DNA of 64,000 nt, from the NCBI RefSeq assembly GCF_014205845.1, contig NZ_JACHCR010000010.1, forward strand, positions 81,961 through 145,960. Direction: 5' to 3'. This document shows, one piece after another, positions 45,413-54,444 of this stretch. Origin of the DNA: Mucilaginibacter cryoferens (GTDB lineage: Bacteria > Bacteroidota > Bacteroidia > Sphingobacteriales > Sphingobacteriaceae). The notes beneath the pieces are model-generated. The model did no database searches and was not told the DNA's origin. It saw only the letters and a list, made by a program, of their open reading frames with translations. A program made the position numbers and the translations under genes. How positions within the stretch are numbered: position 1 is the first letter of the stretch; every line of letters begins with the position of its first letter.

Positions 45413-48400
45413 ATGATCTCAGCAGAACCCAACCACATTATCGCTATTGGCGCGTCAGCGGGTGGTATGGAAGAAATTAATTCCTTCTTCGATCATACTC
45501 CATTAGACGGCGTTTCCTATGTCATCGTTCAGCACTTGTCCGCTGACTTTAAAAGCCGAATGGTGGAGCTATTGGCAAGGCATAGTAAACTGGTAGTGAA
45601 GGAGGCTAAAAATGGAATATCGGTTAAAAAAAACGAGGTGTACCTCATTCCTAATGATCGGTTTATGACTATTAAAGAAGGAGTTTTAGTTTTGACCGAA
45701 AAAGGAAAGCATCCGGGCCCACATCTTACTATTGATGTTTTTTTTAATTCATTAGCTGAAAACAGCGGTGCCAAAGCCATCGGTATTATCCTTTCAGGTT
45801 TGGGACGCGATGGTACCGAAGGAATCAAAGCCATAAAAAAAGCAGGTGGGATGGTGATCGCAAGAAACCCCGAAACTTCCAAATTTGGTAGTATGCCTTC
45901 TCACGCGATTGCGACCGGTATGGTAGATTTCGTACTGGAACCTGAATTGATGCCAGGAGCAATAGAGGAATATGTACAACATGAGCAGGATTTGATAGCA
46001 GATACCAAAGAGGATGAAAGAATTATAACTTCGATTATCGCGCTTATCAAGGAAAAATCCCCACTCGATTTCTCCGATTATAAATTGAGTACCATCATCA
46101 GGAGAACCAAAAGGCGGGCTGCAAATAATAATTTTACATCCCTTGAAACCTACTATGATTTCCTGACAACGTCCCCGGAAGAGATTGAGGCGCTTGGAAA
46201 AGATTTTTTAATCAGCGTAACCTCGTTTTTCAGGGATAAAGAGGCGTTCGAATTTATAAAAAATACCATTATACCCGACCTGCTTGAAAAACTTCCGCCA
46301 GGAGAGGAATTGAAAATGTGGATAGCGGGTTGTGCCACGGGTGAAGAAGTTTATTCTATGGCTATCATGATCGCTGAACAATTAACCGGTAAATTCACCA
46401 ATACGGTGGTGAAATTATTCGCTACCGACATAGACAGTGCGGCTTTAGATCATGCCGAAAAAGGGGTTTACAACCATACAATTACAAAGGACGTTTCACC
46501 TGGACGCCTTGAAAAATACTTCACACCAGAAAAAGACAGGTACCGGATAATACCGGCAATACGCAAAATGGTCATCTTCGCACAGCACGACCTGGTAAAG
46601 AATCCCCCTTATTGCAACATGCACCTGATCAGTTGCCGAAACCTGCTGATCTATATGACATCAGTGTTGCAAAAGAAGATTTATTCTATGCTGTTGTTTG
46701 GACTGAAAATAGACGGCTACCTTTTTTTAGGTTCGAGCGAAAGCCCGATGCCGATCATCAAAGATCTGGAAGTAATTAACAAAAAATGGAAGCTCTATAA
46801 AAATCTCAAAACCAGACGGGGGGTTAGTTTCGACGCTTTTTCACTTCCCGAATTATTGGACATCAAACGAACTCCATCTCATTTTTTGCGGGAAGAAACC
46901 AACCAGAACACCCATAATATTTTATCCGAATCTATGAATAGCCTATTGGCTAAAGAAATGGATTACCTTGCTGTCTGTATAGATCAGGACAACCATGTCA
47001 TTAAATCTTATGGTGATACCGGCAAGTATCTGGTGCAACAAAACTTTAATTCAAATCTTACGGACCTTTTACCTAAACCGCTCGCCGTTGCTTTCAATGC
47101 ACTGAAGACCGACGCATTAAAAACCAATGAGCAGGTTAGCGTCAAGGGAATTAAGATCAAACACGGAAAAAAATTAATTAAAGTAAATCTATCGGTAATT
47201 CCCCTGATACCACAGAAAGGCGATCAGTTGTTATTAATGGTAACGTTCATTCAAGATCTCAAAGGAAAGGCTGATCCTCTTAACGATAAAATATTCGACG
47301 AGAAAATATACCACGATAAATATACCGTCAACCTCGAAGAAGAGTTAAGGGACTTAAAAGTTAAACTTAATTCTGCGTATGAACGGCTGGATGCTTCGAA
47401 TGAAAATATGCAATCTTTTAATGAAGAGCTAATCTCGGCTAATGAAGAAATGCAAAGTACCAACGAAGAAATGGAATCAGTTAATGAAGAACTGCATACC
47501 ATCAATTCCGATTATCAATTAAAGAATAAAGAGTTACTGGAAACCAACGATGATCTGAATAATTATTTCAGGAGCAATGTTAACGGGCAATTGTTTATAA
47601 ATAATGATCTGCAGCTTATGAAGTTTTCGCCTGGTACGGTCAAACAGATTAACCTGTTGGAAACAGATATCGGCAGACCGTTAAGTAACATTTCTACGAA
47701 CATTAAATTTGAAACGATCATCGAGGACATCAAAAAAGTCCTTCACGACGGCAGTGTAATTACAAAGGAAATTGAAACCAATAACGGCCAGTGGTACCAG
47801 ATCATGACGATGCCTTATGTGCAACAGTCTAATAATAAAAGGAACGGCGCTATCGTCACCTTTAATGATATTACAGAGTTAAAGAACATACAACAGGAAT
47901 TAAATGTCAGCAGCATGATCCTGGGCATGGCGATAGATTCAAACGAAATGGGTACTTGGTCAATTGACCTTCAAACCCAGGAATTTACACCATCCCCGCA
48001 TTTCAAAACAATGTTTGGTTTTCCGCCGGATGAACAATTGAGCTATGAATCCGCGATTGCCCAGATCGTCAAAGAACACCGTCCAATTATGACCAATGCC
48101 GTTTCATCTGCTATCCATAATGGTGAAAAATGTGATATTGAGTTTTCTCTGCACGGATATCAGGATAAGAAATTACGCTGGGTCAGAACCATTGGAAATA
48201 TAGCCTTGGATAAGACAGGCAAGCCAAAATACTTTACCGGTTTGCTCATTGATATCACCAGCCAAAAACAGGATGAATTAAGGAAAAATGATTTTATTGC
48301 AATGGTAAGCCATGAATTGAGAACACCTTTGGCGTCTATGCAGGGCTATGTACAACTTTTAGCATCCAGAGCGAAGAAAGTGGACGACAGTTACGCGGTA

Positions 48401-48967
48401 ACCTCATTAGGTAAAGCCGAAAACCAGGTGAAGAAAATGACTGCCCTGATCAATGGCTTTCTAAACGCTTCAAGTTTTGAAGCAGGTAAAATCTACCTGA
48501 ACGAAGAAACTTTCGTTTTGAGCGAACTTATAACAGAGATCATCGAAGAAATAATGCAACAGAATGATAGCCACCATATTGTCCTGCTGCCGGGTTGCAC
48601 ACTTTCCATCAAAGCCGACAGGGATAAAATTGGTCAGGTGATCCATAACTTTTTAAGTAATGCGGTTAAGTATTCGCCTAAGGGTGGAGATATTGAACTG
48701 TACTGTAATGAGGTCGACGGCATGATAGAAGTTAGTGTTAAGGATGATGGGATCGGTATTAAACTTCAGGATCAGGAAAAACTTTTTGACCGTTACTATC
48801 GCGTAGAAAATGCAGACACTTCCAAAATTGCCGGGTTTGGTCTCGGTTTATACCTGAGTGCGGAAATCGTTCATAGCCACCATGGTAAGGTCTGGATAAA
48901 GAGTATTATGGATAAAGGCTCTACCTTTTATTTTAGTTTACCGCTATCGGCACCAATTTTTAATTAA
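45413..48967 (+). CDS. Hybrid CheB-CheR-PAS sensor histidine kinase
   Basis: An 1184-residue multidomain signalling protein. A CheB methylesterase domain (catalytic Ser15 in GASAGG; about 8-190) is followed by CheR methyltransferase domains (about 205-470; WIAGCATGEEVYS for SAM binding), a long coiled coil (about 640-715, NEELISANEEMQSTNEE repeats), two PAS domains (about 725-960, one ending in a PAC segment), HisKA with His967 (VSHELRTPL) and an HATPase domain (DDGIGIK, GFGLGLYL). It has no transmembrane helix. Two receivers follow and may be its targets; no chemoreceptor gene is present, so the CheB/CheR substrate is unclear. Confidence 0.93.
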   Translation: MISAEPNHIIAIGASAGGMEEINSFFDHTPLDGVSYVIVQHLSADFKSRMVELLARHSKLVVKEAKNGISVKKNEVYLIPNDRFMTIKEGVLVLTEKGKHPGPHLTIDVFFNSLAENSGAKAIGIILSGLGRDGTEGIKAIKKAGGMVIARNPETSKFGSMPSHAIATGMVDFVLEPELMPGAIEEYVQHEQDLIADTKEDERIITSIIALIKEKSPLDFSDYKLSTIIRRTKRRAANNNFTSLETYYDFLTTSPEEIEALGKDFLISVTSFFRDKEAFEFIKNTIIPDLLEKLPPGEELKMWIAGCATGEEVYSMAIMIAEQLTGKFTNTVVKLFATDIDSAALDHAEKGVYNHTITKDVSPGRLEKYFTPEKDRYRIIPAIRKMVIFAQHDLVKNPPYCNMHLISCRNLLIYMTSVLQKKIYSMLLFGLKIDGYLFLGSSESPMPIIKDLEVINKKWKLYKNLKTRRGVSFDAFSLPELLDIKRTPSHFLREETNQNTHNILSESMNSLLAKEMDYLAVCIDQDNHVIKSYGDTGKYLVQQNFNSNLTDLLPKPLAVAFNALKTDALKTNEQVSVKGIKIKHGKKLIKVNLSVIPLIPQKGDQLLLMVTFIQDLKGKADPLNDKIFDEKIYHDKYTVNLEEELRDLKVKLNSAYERLDASNENMQSFNEELISANEEMQSTNEEMESVNEELHTINSDYQLKNKELLETNDDLNNYFRSNVNGQLFINNDLQLMKFSPGTVKQINLLETDIGRPLSNISTNIKFETIIEDIKKVLHDGSVITKEIETNNGQWYQIMTMPYVQQSNNKRNGAIVTFNDITELKNIQQELNVSSMILGMAIDSNEMGTWSIDLQTQEFTPSPHFKTMFGFPPDEQLSYESAIAQIVKEHRPIMTNAVSSAIHNGEKCDIEFSLHGYQDKKLRWVRTIGNIALDKTGKPKYFTGLLIDITSQKQDELRKNDFIAMVSHELRTPLASMQGYVQLLASRAKKVDDSYAVTSLGKAENQVKKMTALINGFLNASSFEAGKIYLNEETFVLSELITEIIEEIMQQNDSHHIVLLPGCTLSIKADRDKIGQVIHNFLSNAVKYSPKGGDIELYCNEVDGMIEVSVKDDGIGIKLQDQEKLFDRYYRVENADTSKIAGFGLGLYLSAEIVHSHHGKVWIKSIMDKGSTFYFSLPLSAPIFN

Positions 48968-49075
48968 TTTATAGGCCGAAATATAAATATTTAATTATCA
49001 ATATTTTATGTAAATTAAAAATGCTGGCATCATAATGGCACTATGTAATCCAAGTTACATTCTACCTATTTGACT

Positions 49076-49441
49076 ATGAGCAAAAAAATCCTGATTCTGG
49101 ATGACGACAACGATATTCTGGAAATTCTTTCTTTGCTATTAATCGACAGTGGGTATCAAATAAAGACATTAAGTTGCGGTGAAACCGTGTTTGAGGATAT
49201 AAAAAACTTTCAGCCGGACTTAATATTAATGGATGTAATGCTGGCCGGGATGGATGGCCGCTCAATATGTCGTGATATTAAAGAAAACGACTTAACGTCT
49301 TTTTTACCGGTTATTCTAATCTCCGGCACACATGACCTTGCCCAATCTCTTAACCTACCGGGCGCCCCAAATGATTTTGTTGCAAAACCATTTGACATTT
49401 ATTACCTGCTAAACAAAATAGAACAGCAACTGGCAGCCTGA
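49076..49441 (+). CDS. Stand-alone response regulator receiver
   Basis: A 121-residue single CheY-like domain, starting at ATG 49076 (MSKKILILDDDND); an ATG two codons earlier is possible. It has the acidic cluster LDDDND, the phospho-acceptor Asp in LILMDVML and Lys in VAKPFD. No output domain is present. It is probably phosphorylated by the hybrid kinase 109 bp upstream. Confidence 0.88.
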   Translation: MSKKILILDDDNDILEILSLLLIDSGYQIKTLSCGETVFEDIKNFQPDLILMDVMLAGMDGRSICRDIKENDLTSFLPVILISGTHDLAQSLNLPGAPNDFVAKPFDIYYLLNKIEQQLAA

Positions 49442-49502
49442 TTACCTCCTTTAAAGTTGCTTTCAAATATTTCATTTTCATTGTACACTAAAGACTAATT
49501 GA

Positions 49503-49937
49503 ATGGAACACTCAAAGCCAGTGCATATTATGCTTATAGACGACAATGAGATCAATAATTTTATCGTGAAAATATTGATACCGAAAGTATGTAAGGACTG
49601 TTCGGTAGATATTTATCTAAGTGCAAATGAGGCTCTACAAAATTTACAACGTTTGCTATCGAACACGAGCGCTTTGCCAGATCTGATTTTCTTTGAAGTA
49701 AACTCACCGGATATGAACGGTTGGTTCTTTTTAGACGAATACGAAAGACTTGAGATTGATCCTGATAATGACGGCAGGATAATCGTTTTGACCTGCTCTA
49801 TTTACCAGCCAGATAAGGATAAAGCATTACGCTACACTTCAGTTGGTGGATACATTATAAAACCTTTAACCATTGAAAGTCTCCACTCAGTTTTGAAGAT
49901 AAGGCCAGTGTCATCTAATTTAAATGCTGTTAAATAG
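49503..49937 (+). CDS. Stand-alone receiver with Glu at the phospho-acceptor site
   Basis: A 144-residue CheY-like domain with the acidic pair Asp13-Asp14 (LIDDNE), the Thr/Ser switch (VLTCS) and Lys (YIIKPL). The phospho-acceptor position reads LIFFEVNSPDMNGW, with Glu65 (codon GAA) where relatives have Asp. It may thus be locked in an active-like state or act without phosphorylation. It lies 61 bp after the previous receiver. Confidence 0.85.
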   Translation: MEHSKPVHIMLIDDNEINNFIVKILIPKVCKDCSVDIYLSANEALQNLQRLLSNTSALPDLIFFEVNSPDMNGWFFLDEYERLEIDPDNDGRIIVLTCSIYQPDKDKALRYTSVGGYIIKPLTIESLHSVLKIRPVSSNLNAVK

Positions 49938-50013
49938 CTATTTAACTAATCTCTATTAGGCTGAAATACAGATAGTTAAATCCTAAGCACGCGATGTTCA
50001 AATTGTAAGGCAC

Positions 50014-50051
50014 AGCAAAGCCCCCCAGCCTAAATAGACTGGGGTTTTGCT
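50014..50051. terminator. Bidirectional terminator between receiver and methylase genes
   Basis: AGCAAAGCCCC...AG pairs with CTGGGGTTTTGCT across an A/T-rich loop (50014-50051). It sits in the gap between the convergent receiver and adenine-methylase genes and should end both transcripts. Confidence 0.65.
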
Positions 50052-50069
50052 ACTTAAAAGCAATACAGG

Positions 50070-50903
50070 TTAAAATAATAGTTGGCCATAATTCTGTGCC
50101 AAATGAAAAGGGTAATTGGCAACCAGCATTTCGGTCTTTAATTTCTGCTTACGATTTTTGGCATTGACGGCTATTGGCTGAATAATGGCAAGTTCCACCC
50201 ACCCATACTGTTTAACATACTTCGCTAAAATGCTGGACGGGTAAGCGGACAATAAGAATTTACCTTTTATTTTAGCCAATAACGAGAGCAAGTTCTCAAA
50301 ATCCTGCTCGGAATAGCCGTCATAATGCCCCATATCGGAATTGAAATACGGCGGGTCACAATAGAAAAAGCTATTTTCATGGTCGCGGCTTTTGATAATT
50401 TTTAAGGCATCAGCACATTCCAACTGGCAGTTTTTCAACCTTTTGACCAGCCTTTTGGTAAAGTTGTCAATCTTGGTTTGAATCTTTCCGTTCATGGTAT
50501 TACCGGTAATATCATACCCCCAGCCACCATCTATCATGGAGGCGAAACTTTGGCAACATAACACCCAGGTTGCCCAGGCACGCTTAACTTCGGAAAACAT
50601 GTCGGTGTTATTATAGATGACCCAAGCGTGGCGGTGCAATTCCCGGCTATGGAGTGTAGCTTTAATTTCCTCATATAAAGCTTCATAATTTTGTTGTATG
50701 ACCCGGTAAAGGTTAATCAGTTCACCGTTGGTATCGTTTAACACTTCCACTTCGGAAGGATGTTTGGCAAAAAATATGGCGGCACCTCCTGTAAATGGTT
50801 CGGCATAAAGTATGTGCCTGGGGATCATGGTAACAATCTTTTCAGCCAGATTTTGCTTACCACCGTAATAAGTGACAGGCGTTTTGATTTGGACGTTGCT
50901 CAT
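50070..50903 (-). CDS. dam: D12-class N6-adenine DNA methyltransferase (Dam-like)
   Basis: A 277-residue methyltransferase with the class D12 order of motifs: N-terminal TYYGGKQNLAEKI, AdoMet motif AEPFTGGAAIFFAK, and catalytic DPPY in FFYCDPPYFNSD. It modifies adenine in a sequence not deducible here. No restriction enzyme is adjacent; on ICEs such solitary methylases typically protect the element from host restriction. It is the last gene of a minus-strand run of small ICE genes. Confidence 0.92.
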   Translation of the reverse strand: MSNVQIKTPVTYYGGKQNLAEKIVTMIPRHILYAEPFTGGAAIFFAKHPSEVEVLNDTNGELINLYRVIQQNYEALYEEIKATLHSRELHRHAWVIYNNTDMFSEVKRAWATWVLCCQSFASMIDGGWGYDITGNTMNGKIQTKIDNFTKRLVKRLKNCQLECADALKIIKSRDHENSFFYCDPPYFNSDMGHYDGYSEQDFENLLSLLAKIKGKFLLSAYPSSILAKYVKQYGWVELAIIQPIAVNAKNRKQKLKTEMLVANYPFHLAQNYGQLLF

Positions 50904-50920
50904 GGAAAAGATTTATGGAT

Positions 50921-51121
50921 TTACAGTACATCTGTTAAAGTGAAGTCGACAACCTGGTCATTGATCAGCACGGATACACGGCACTTTACGCCTGGTGTTC
51001 CCATGCTGTGTACTTTGAAAATTTTGCCGTTATGGATAGCATGCGGCGAATTTTCCGGCACTTGAATCAAAGCGGTGCCGCTCGCCCTGATCCGGTCGAC
51101 CTTAGCAAGAATGTGTTTCAT
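50921..51121 (-). CDS. Small ICE protein of unknown function
   Basis: A 66-residue, beta-rich protein (KVDRIRASGTALIQVPEN, then KVHSMGTPGVKCRVSVLI) located 17 bp before the methylase on the same strand. No family recognised. The gene is credible because of the tight spacing and absence of another frame. Confidence 0.55.
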   Translation of the reverse strand: MKHILAKVDRIRASGTALIQVPENSPHAIHNGKIFKVHSMGTPGVKCRVSVLINDQVVDFTLTDVL

Positions 51122-51337
51122 CGTTTAAAAATTTGCGGGTTGGGAAAAGCCAGGTCTAAGCCGCCCGGCCCGTTTGAGAAAACGGGGTTGGTGAAGGGCG
51201 GCTTTGTCCTGGCGCGGGTGCCTGAAGGTGTGCGGGCGTTCCCGGCGCAAGCGATCCCGGCGATAGCGGGTACGCATGCGCAAAGGGTTAGCCCGCATTC
51301 CTGCAAGGCATGGGAGAAAAACGTTTAAGGAGTTTAC
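51122..51337. other. GC-rich segment without a credible gene
   Basis: This stretch of about 215 bp is clearly richer in G and C than its neighbours and contains several self-complementary stretches. A 62-codon minus-strand frame (51118-51306) crosses it and ends overlapping the next start (ATGA), but its composition (many Pro, Arg, Ala, Gly) looks like a chance reading. It may be a structured RNA or a cis element such as a transfer-related site; this is a guess. Confidence 0.35.
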
Positions 51338-51838
51338 TTAACGGCCTATCTTACGGCTATTGTCCTGATTATTTTGGATTTCATTTATCCGGAACTTGTT
51401 ATACTTTTTACCGGTGAGATAAGACAAAACCTCCAGTTCGTGCAGGTCTAAACTTTGAGCAAGAATATGCCGTGTGAGATAGGTTTCCTTTTCGGCAAGT
51501 TGTTCAGGATTTTCCGCCGCATTTATGAATGCCCGAAGCAGGTCTGCCTGGGGTGACAAAGGCTGCTGCTGTAAACAAGTATAGGTATAGGTGCCACGAT
51601 CCTCGTAAGGTACACGAAAGTCTATCTTATAGCTAACATCGAATTGCTCGGCTATTTCGCTCAGGCTCCTGATCGGGGGAATCCAGCGTGAGTCAAAATG
51701 AAGTGCATTATCATAAACCATGATCGAAAGAAAAGGCGGTGTATGTTCCTCCATTTGGTTGAAATGATCTAAGATTACCTGTTCGTTATCGCCAGTAAAC
51801 ACAACAGTGTTCATACAATGGCCGGTAAGATTGCTCAT
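51338..51838 (-). CDS. ICE protein of unknown function
   Basis: A 166-residue soluble protein. Residues about 10-65 (VVFTGDNEQVILDHFN to WIPPIRSLSEIAEQF) recall the ferredoxin-like fold of Api92/YubB-type plasmid proteins, with low certainty. The start ATG at 51838 overlaps the previous stop by four bases; an ATG at 51814 is also possible. Function unknown. Confidence 0.6.
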   Translation of the reverse strand: MSNLTGHCMNTVVFTGDNEQVILDHFNQMEEHTPPFLSIMVYDNALHFDSRWIPPIRSLSEIAEQFDVSYKIDFRVPYEDRGTYTYTCLQQQPLSPQADLLRAFINAAENPEQLAEKETYLTRHILAQSLDLHELEVLSYLTGKKYNKFRINEIQNNQDNSRKIGR

Positions 51839-52707
51839 CGACCTCGCGTTACGTTATTGGCCTCACTTTCCGCCTGTTCAAATGAATTGGAGATATCGTT
51901 TTCAGCGACTTCCTGGCGTTTAACGGTTGTGGTTTTAGCTTGTTCCCCATTGCTTCTCGCTGCTGCTTTTTCCGGCCATATTTCCTCATCCCTGACCTCT
52001 TTCATGTTTTTATCGTAGATGTCAAAAGATTTCATAACCGGATTGGCAGCGACCAAAACTGGAATAGTTTTTTTACCCATGGTTAGTTCAGTCTGCCAAT
52101 AATTACCGTTGCGCATAGCCTGAAGCCCCTCTGATTTGGTGGCTTCTTTATCCAGCCCCTTTAAAGGATACTTAGTTATGCCATTTTCAAACTGGTAGCC
52201 ATATTCTGGCCTTAATACCTTGAGCGGGTGATTGCCATATGCATCCTTAACATCCAGCTGCAACTTAAACCAGGCCTTGATTTTTTCGGATTTTTTCGCA
52301 TCAGGCTCTGCGCCTTGTGGCCTAACGTAAATATCCTTTTCGAATGATTGGCCCGACAATAATTTATAAGCCTGTAAAGCGGTAATGCGGTGATCCCTTT
52401 CGATGTCAAAGGTTTGCTCACGCGGCACGGACTCACCCGTTTTGTGCAGGGTAACATCAATCGTGTTTAAGAAATAGGCATCGCCATCTTTTTGCCTGTT
52501 AAAGTTAAGGCCATATTGGATGTAATCGGTTTTTTGAGCATTTACATCCTTACTTTCTAAAGGTCTGAGAATATTACTTATGCCCAGGGTAAATTTCGGC
52601 AACTCGCGACTGATAGCCGACTCCAGTACTGCATTTAGCTTTTCGCCAAAACCAAGGCTGGTTTGCAGTTTTTGAAGGTATTCCAGGTTTTTTTCATTCT
52701 TTACCAT
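51835..52707 (-). CDS. ICE protein of unknown function, conserved in Bacteroidota elements
   Basis: A 290-residue soluble, charged protein with no catalytic motif. It reads as two similar parts with strand/loop segments (QYGLNFNRQKDGDAYFLNTIDVTL near 65-88; MRNGNYWQTELTMGKKTIPVLVAANPVMKSFDIYDK near 203-238) and a disordered Glu/Asn/Lys C-terminus. The second part resembles DUF3945-type segments found with conjugative elements. It is in the minus-strand ICE operon. Confidence 0.65.
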   Translation of the reverse strand: MVKNEKNLEYLQKLQTSLGFGEKLNAVLESAISRELPKFTLGISNILRPLESKDVNAQKTDYIQYGLNFNRQKDGDAYFLNTIDVTLHKTGESVPREQTFDIERDHRITALQAYKLLSGQSFEKDIYVRPQGAEPDAKKSEKIKAWFKLQLDVKDAYGNHPLKVLRPEYGYQFENGITKYPLKGLDKEATKSEGLQAMRNGNYWQTELTMGKKTIPVLVAANPVMKSFDIYDKNMKEVRDEEIWPEKAAARSNGEQAKTTTVKRQEVAENDISNSFEQAESEANNVTRGR

Positions 52708-52726
52708 AATAATTAAAATTTAGTGA

Positions 52727-53047
52727 TTAAAAAAGTTTGTACTGATGGCCGATGGCCGGAGGTTCATAGCCATTTTCCCTCGCGAAGTGCTCGCCGAATT
52801 CTGTAACCAGTTCCGCTATATCCCGATAGGCCGTATCCTCCAATACTTCAGTATGAAAGAAATGTGAACGATAGCCTGTTTCGCTGATAATTGGGCTTTC
52901 TGAGCGAAACTCCATGTGGCTGACCAATGGTTCATTTTCCGGATCGGGATGCTTATCCAGCCAATAATAGCGGTAAGCGACCTGTACATCCTGCCCGTAA
53001 ACTTTGATTTCCAGGTCGACGTTTTGTTTAAACTGTTCAGGTATCAT
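52727..53047 (-). CDS. Small ICE protein of unknown function
   Basis: A 106-residue soluble protein (MIPEQFKQNVDLEIKVYGQD at the start). I choose ATG 53047 because it overlaps the previous stop by 11 bases, as is common in this operon, whereas the frame could start upstream at 53086. It is rich in aromatic and acidic residues. No family recognised. Confidence 0.6.
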   Translation of the reverse strand: MIPEQFKQNVDLEIKVYGQDVQVAYRYYWLDKHPDPENEPLVSHMEFRSESPIISETGYRSHFFHTEVLEDTAYRDIAELVTEFGEHFARENGYEPPAIGHQYKLF

Positions 53048-53645
53048 AGTTGGCAAATTGTAATTCAATAAATGAAGACAGGCCACGCAGCGGCTTATGC
53101 GTTCGCATGCCTGCCCGCAATCCGGTTAGCCGCTCAAATCGACTTAGTGAAAAAACTTCGCAGTCTACCATAAAAGGCTTGTTGCAGTAGGTAATCTTTA
53201 CCTGCTCGTTCATGATCTGGAAAGAAACAGAACGGCCCTTAAACCAGGTAGCTATTGCCGCATCTGCAATGCGGCCAACGAGGTTGGCATCAAAAATCAG
53301 GTGCCAGCGCGCCAAAGGAAAAGTTGATTTTAAAGCCTCCACTTGCGCCGTAGATGGTAATAACCCTACTGCCGCAAAAGCAAGTTGTTCAGGAAATTTT
53401 AATAAAAATGCTCGTTGCGAAATAAAGCAAAGCAGTTCGGCTGCTGAATAACTGATATACAGGTCGCTAATCAGATTTGGATGGTCGGCATTTGCCAGCC
53501 AAAATTCCGAGGTGGACGGGACGTGATGCCATTCCGGTGCCCAACTTTCCACGACTTCGTTGCCATATTGAAACATCAACCGACCGTCGGCATATTGAAA
53601 AAATGGAGTGAAAAGCTTTATCACCTCCGGCTTGAGGCCAAACAT
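53037..53645 (-). CDS. ICE protein of unknown function
   Basis: A 202-residue soluble protein, mostly alpha/beta, with no recognised motif. It starts six bases after the DUF3945-like gene stop and overlaps the next gene. Function unknown; position suggests an accessory role in the element. Confidence 0.6.
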   Translation of the reverse strand: MFGLKPEVIKLFTPFFQYADGRLMFQYGNEVVESWAPEWHHVPSTSEFWLANADHPNLISDLYISYSAAELLCFISQRAFLLKFPEQLAFAAVGLLPSTAQVEALKSTFPLARWHLIFDANLVGRIADAAIATWFKGRSVSFQIMNEQVKITYCNKPFMVDCEVFSLSRFERLTGLRAGMRTHKPLRGLSSFIELQFANYDT

Positions 53646-53651
53646 GGGAGG

Positions 53652-54434
53652 TTATCTTGCGCGGGTTTTGTTATAGCCCCTTGTTTCTTCAGTTTGCTGT
53701 TCAGTAGCTTTGAACTTCTTGGCAAAATGTTTTTCCATTTCAGCATAAGCCTTTTTGAAAGCTGGTGTCTGCTCGTCGGCTTGTTCTTTTTTATCGCTGT
53801 TTAATAGATGCCTTAGTCCCCTGATCAACAAATAAGAAATTCCGCCGTCAAGCAATACGGATAATATCAAAGCTGCGCGGTCAGCGCGGATGCCTTTGGG
53901 GTCGGTTGCCCGGTGCTGCAACTCGGTTCCGTCCGGCAATCTCACATTAAAGCCTTTTTGAAAATCGTCCTTTTGCCAGTCTTTCAATTTGTACCCATTG
54001 ATTTTATCAGGTGCAATAACCAGCTTGGGATCAAAAGAGATAAATTCCCTTGTATCAGGGTCATATTCAAAAACAACTTCTTTTTTCCCTGGCCCAGGAA
54101 TGATCTTGTCAATACTTAGGGTTTTGCCAGTAATCAATGCCTGTGCTTCATCTTCGTCCAGTAGTGGTGGAATTACCGGCTGTTTATAAATGGGGTGCAA
54201 TTTAAAGCTTACCTGGCCATCCGGGTTTCTGTCCAGTGACAATTTAGCATCAAGCTGTTCGATTTGAACGCCGCTTGCATCAAGGTTTTTCAGGCTCATT
54301 AAATTCGTTCGCCGACCGGCAAGCAAAGCTTCAACATCTTCCGGGCTTAGGATATAATTCCCGGTCTTATCTACCAGGCCGAGGCTTTCCATTTCCTGCT
54401 TGGGTAGTTCATTGACATAAAAAGGATTTTTCAT
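53652..54434 (-). CDS. DUF3945/DUF4099-like mobile-element protein
   Basis: A 260-residue protein. Repeated segments such as LGLVDKTGNYILSPEDVEALLAGRRTNL and LLDEDEAQALITGKTLSIDKI are typical of DUF4099/DUF3945 proteins carried on Bacteroidota conjugative transposons, where they often lie beside ArdC or topoisomerase genes. A hydrophobic stretch (ALILSVLLDGGISYLLIRGL) near 190-210 could be a membrane segment. It is 10 bp after the ArdC gene. Confidence 0.75.
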   Translation of the reverse strand: MKNPFYVNELPKQEMESLGLVDKTGNYILSPEDVEALLAGRRTNLMSLKNLDASGVQIEQLDAKLSLDRNPDGQVSFKLHPIYKQPVIPPLLDEDEAQALITGKTLSIDKIIPGPGKKEVVFEYDPDTREFISFDPKLVIAPDKINGYKLKDWQKDDFQKGFNVRLPDGTELQHRATDPKGIRADRAALILSVLLDGGISYLLIRGLRHLLNSDKKEQADEQTPAFKKAYAEMEKHFAKKFKATEQQTEETRGYNKTRAR

Positions 54435-54444
54435 AATTCTATTT

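Noticed and set aside
50070..50903. Restriction-modification system
   Set aside because: The methylase has no neighbouring endonuclease; the PD-(D/E)XK-like gene is about 14 kb away and in another unit.
51118..51306. 62-codon minus-strand gene
   Set aside because: Pro/Arg/Ala/Gly-rich composition from GC-rich DNA and no recognisable protein pattern; kept only as an unexplained segment.
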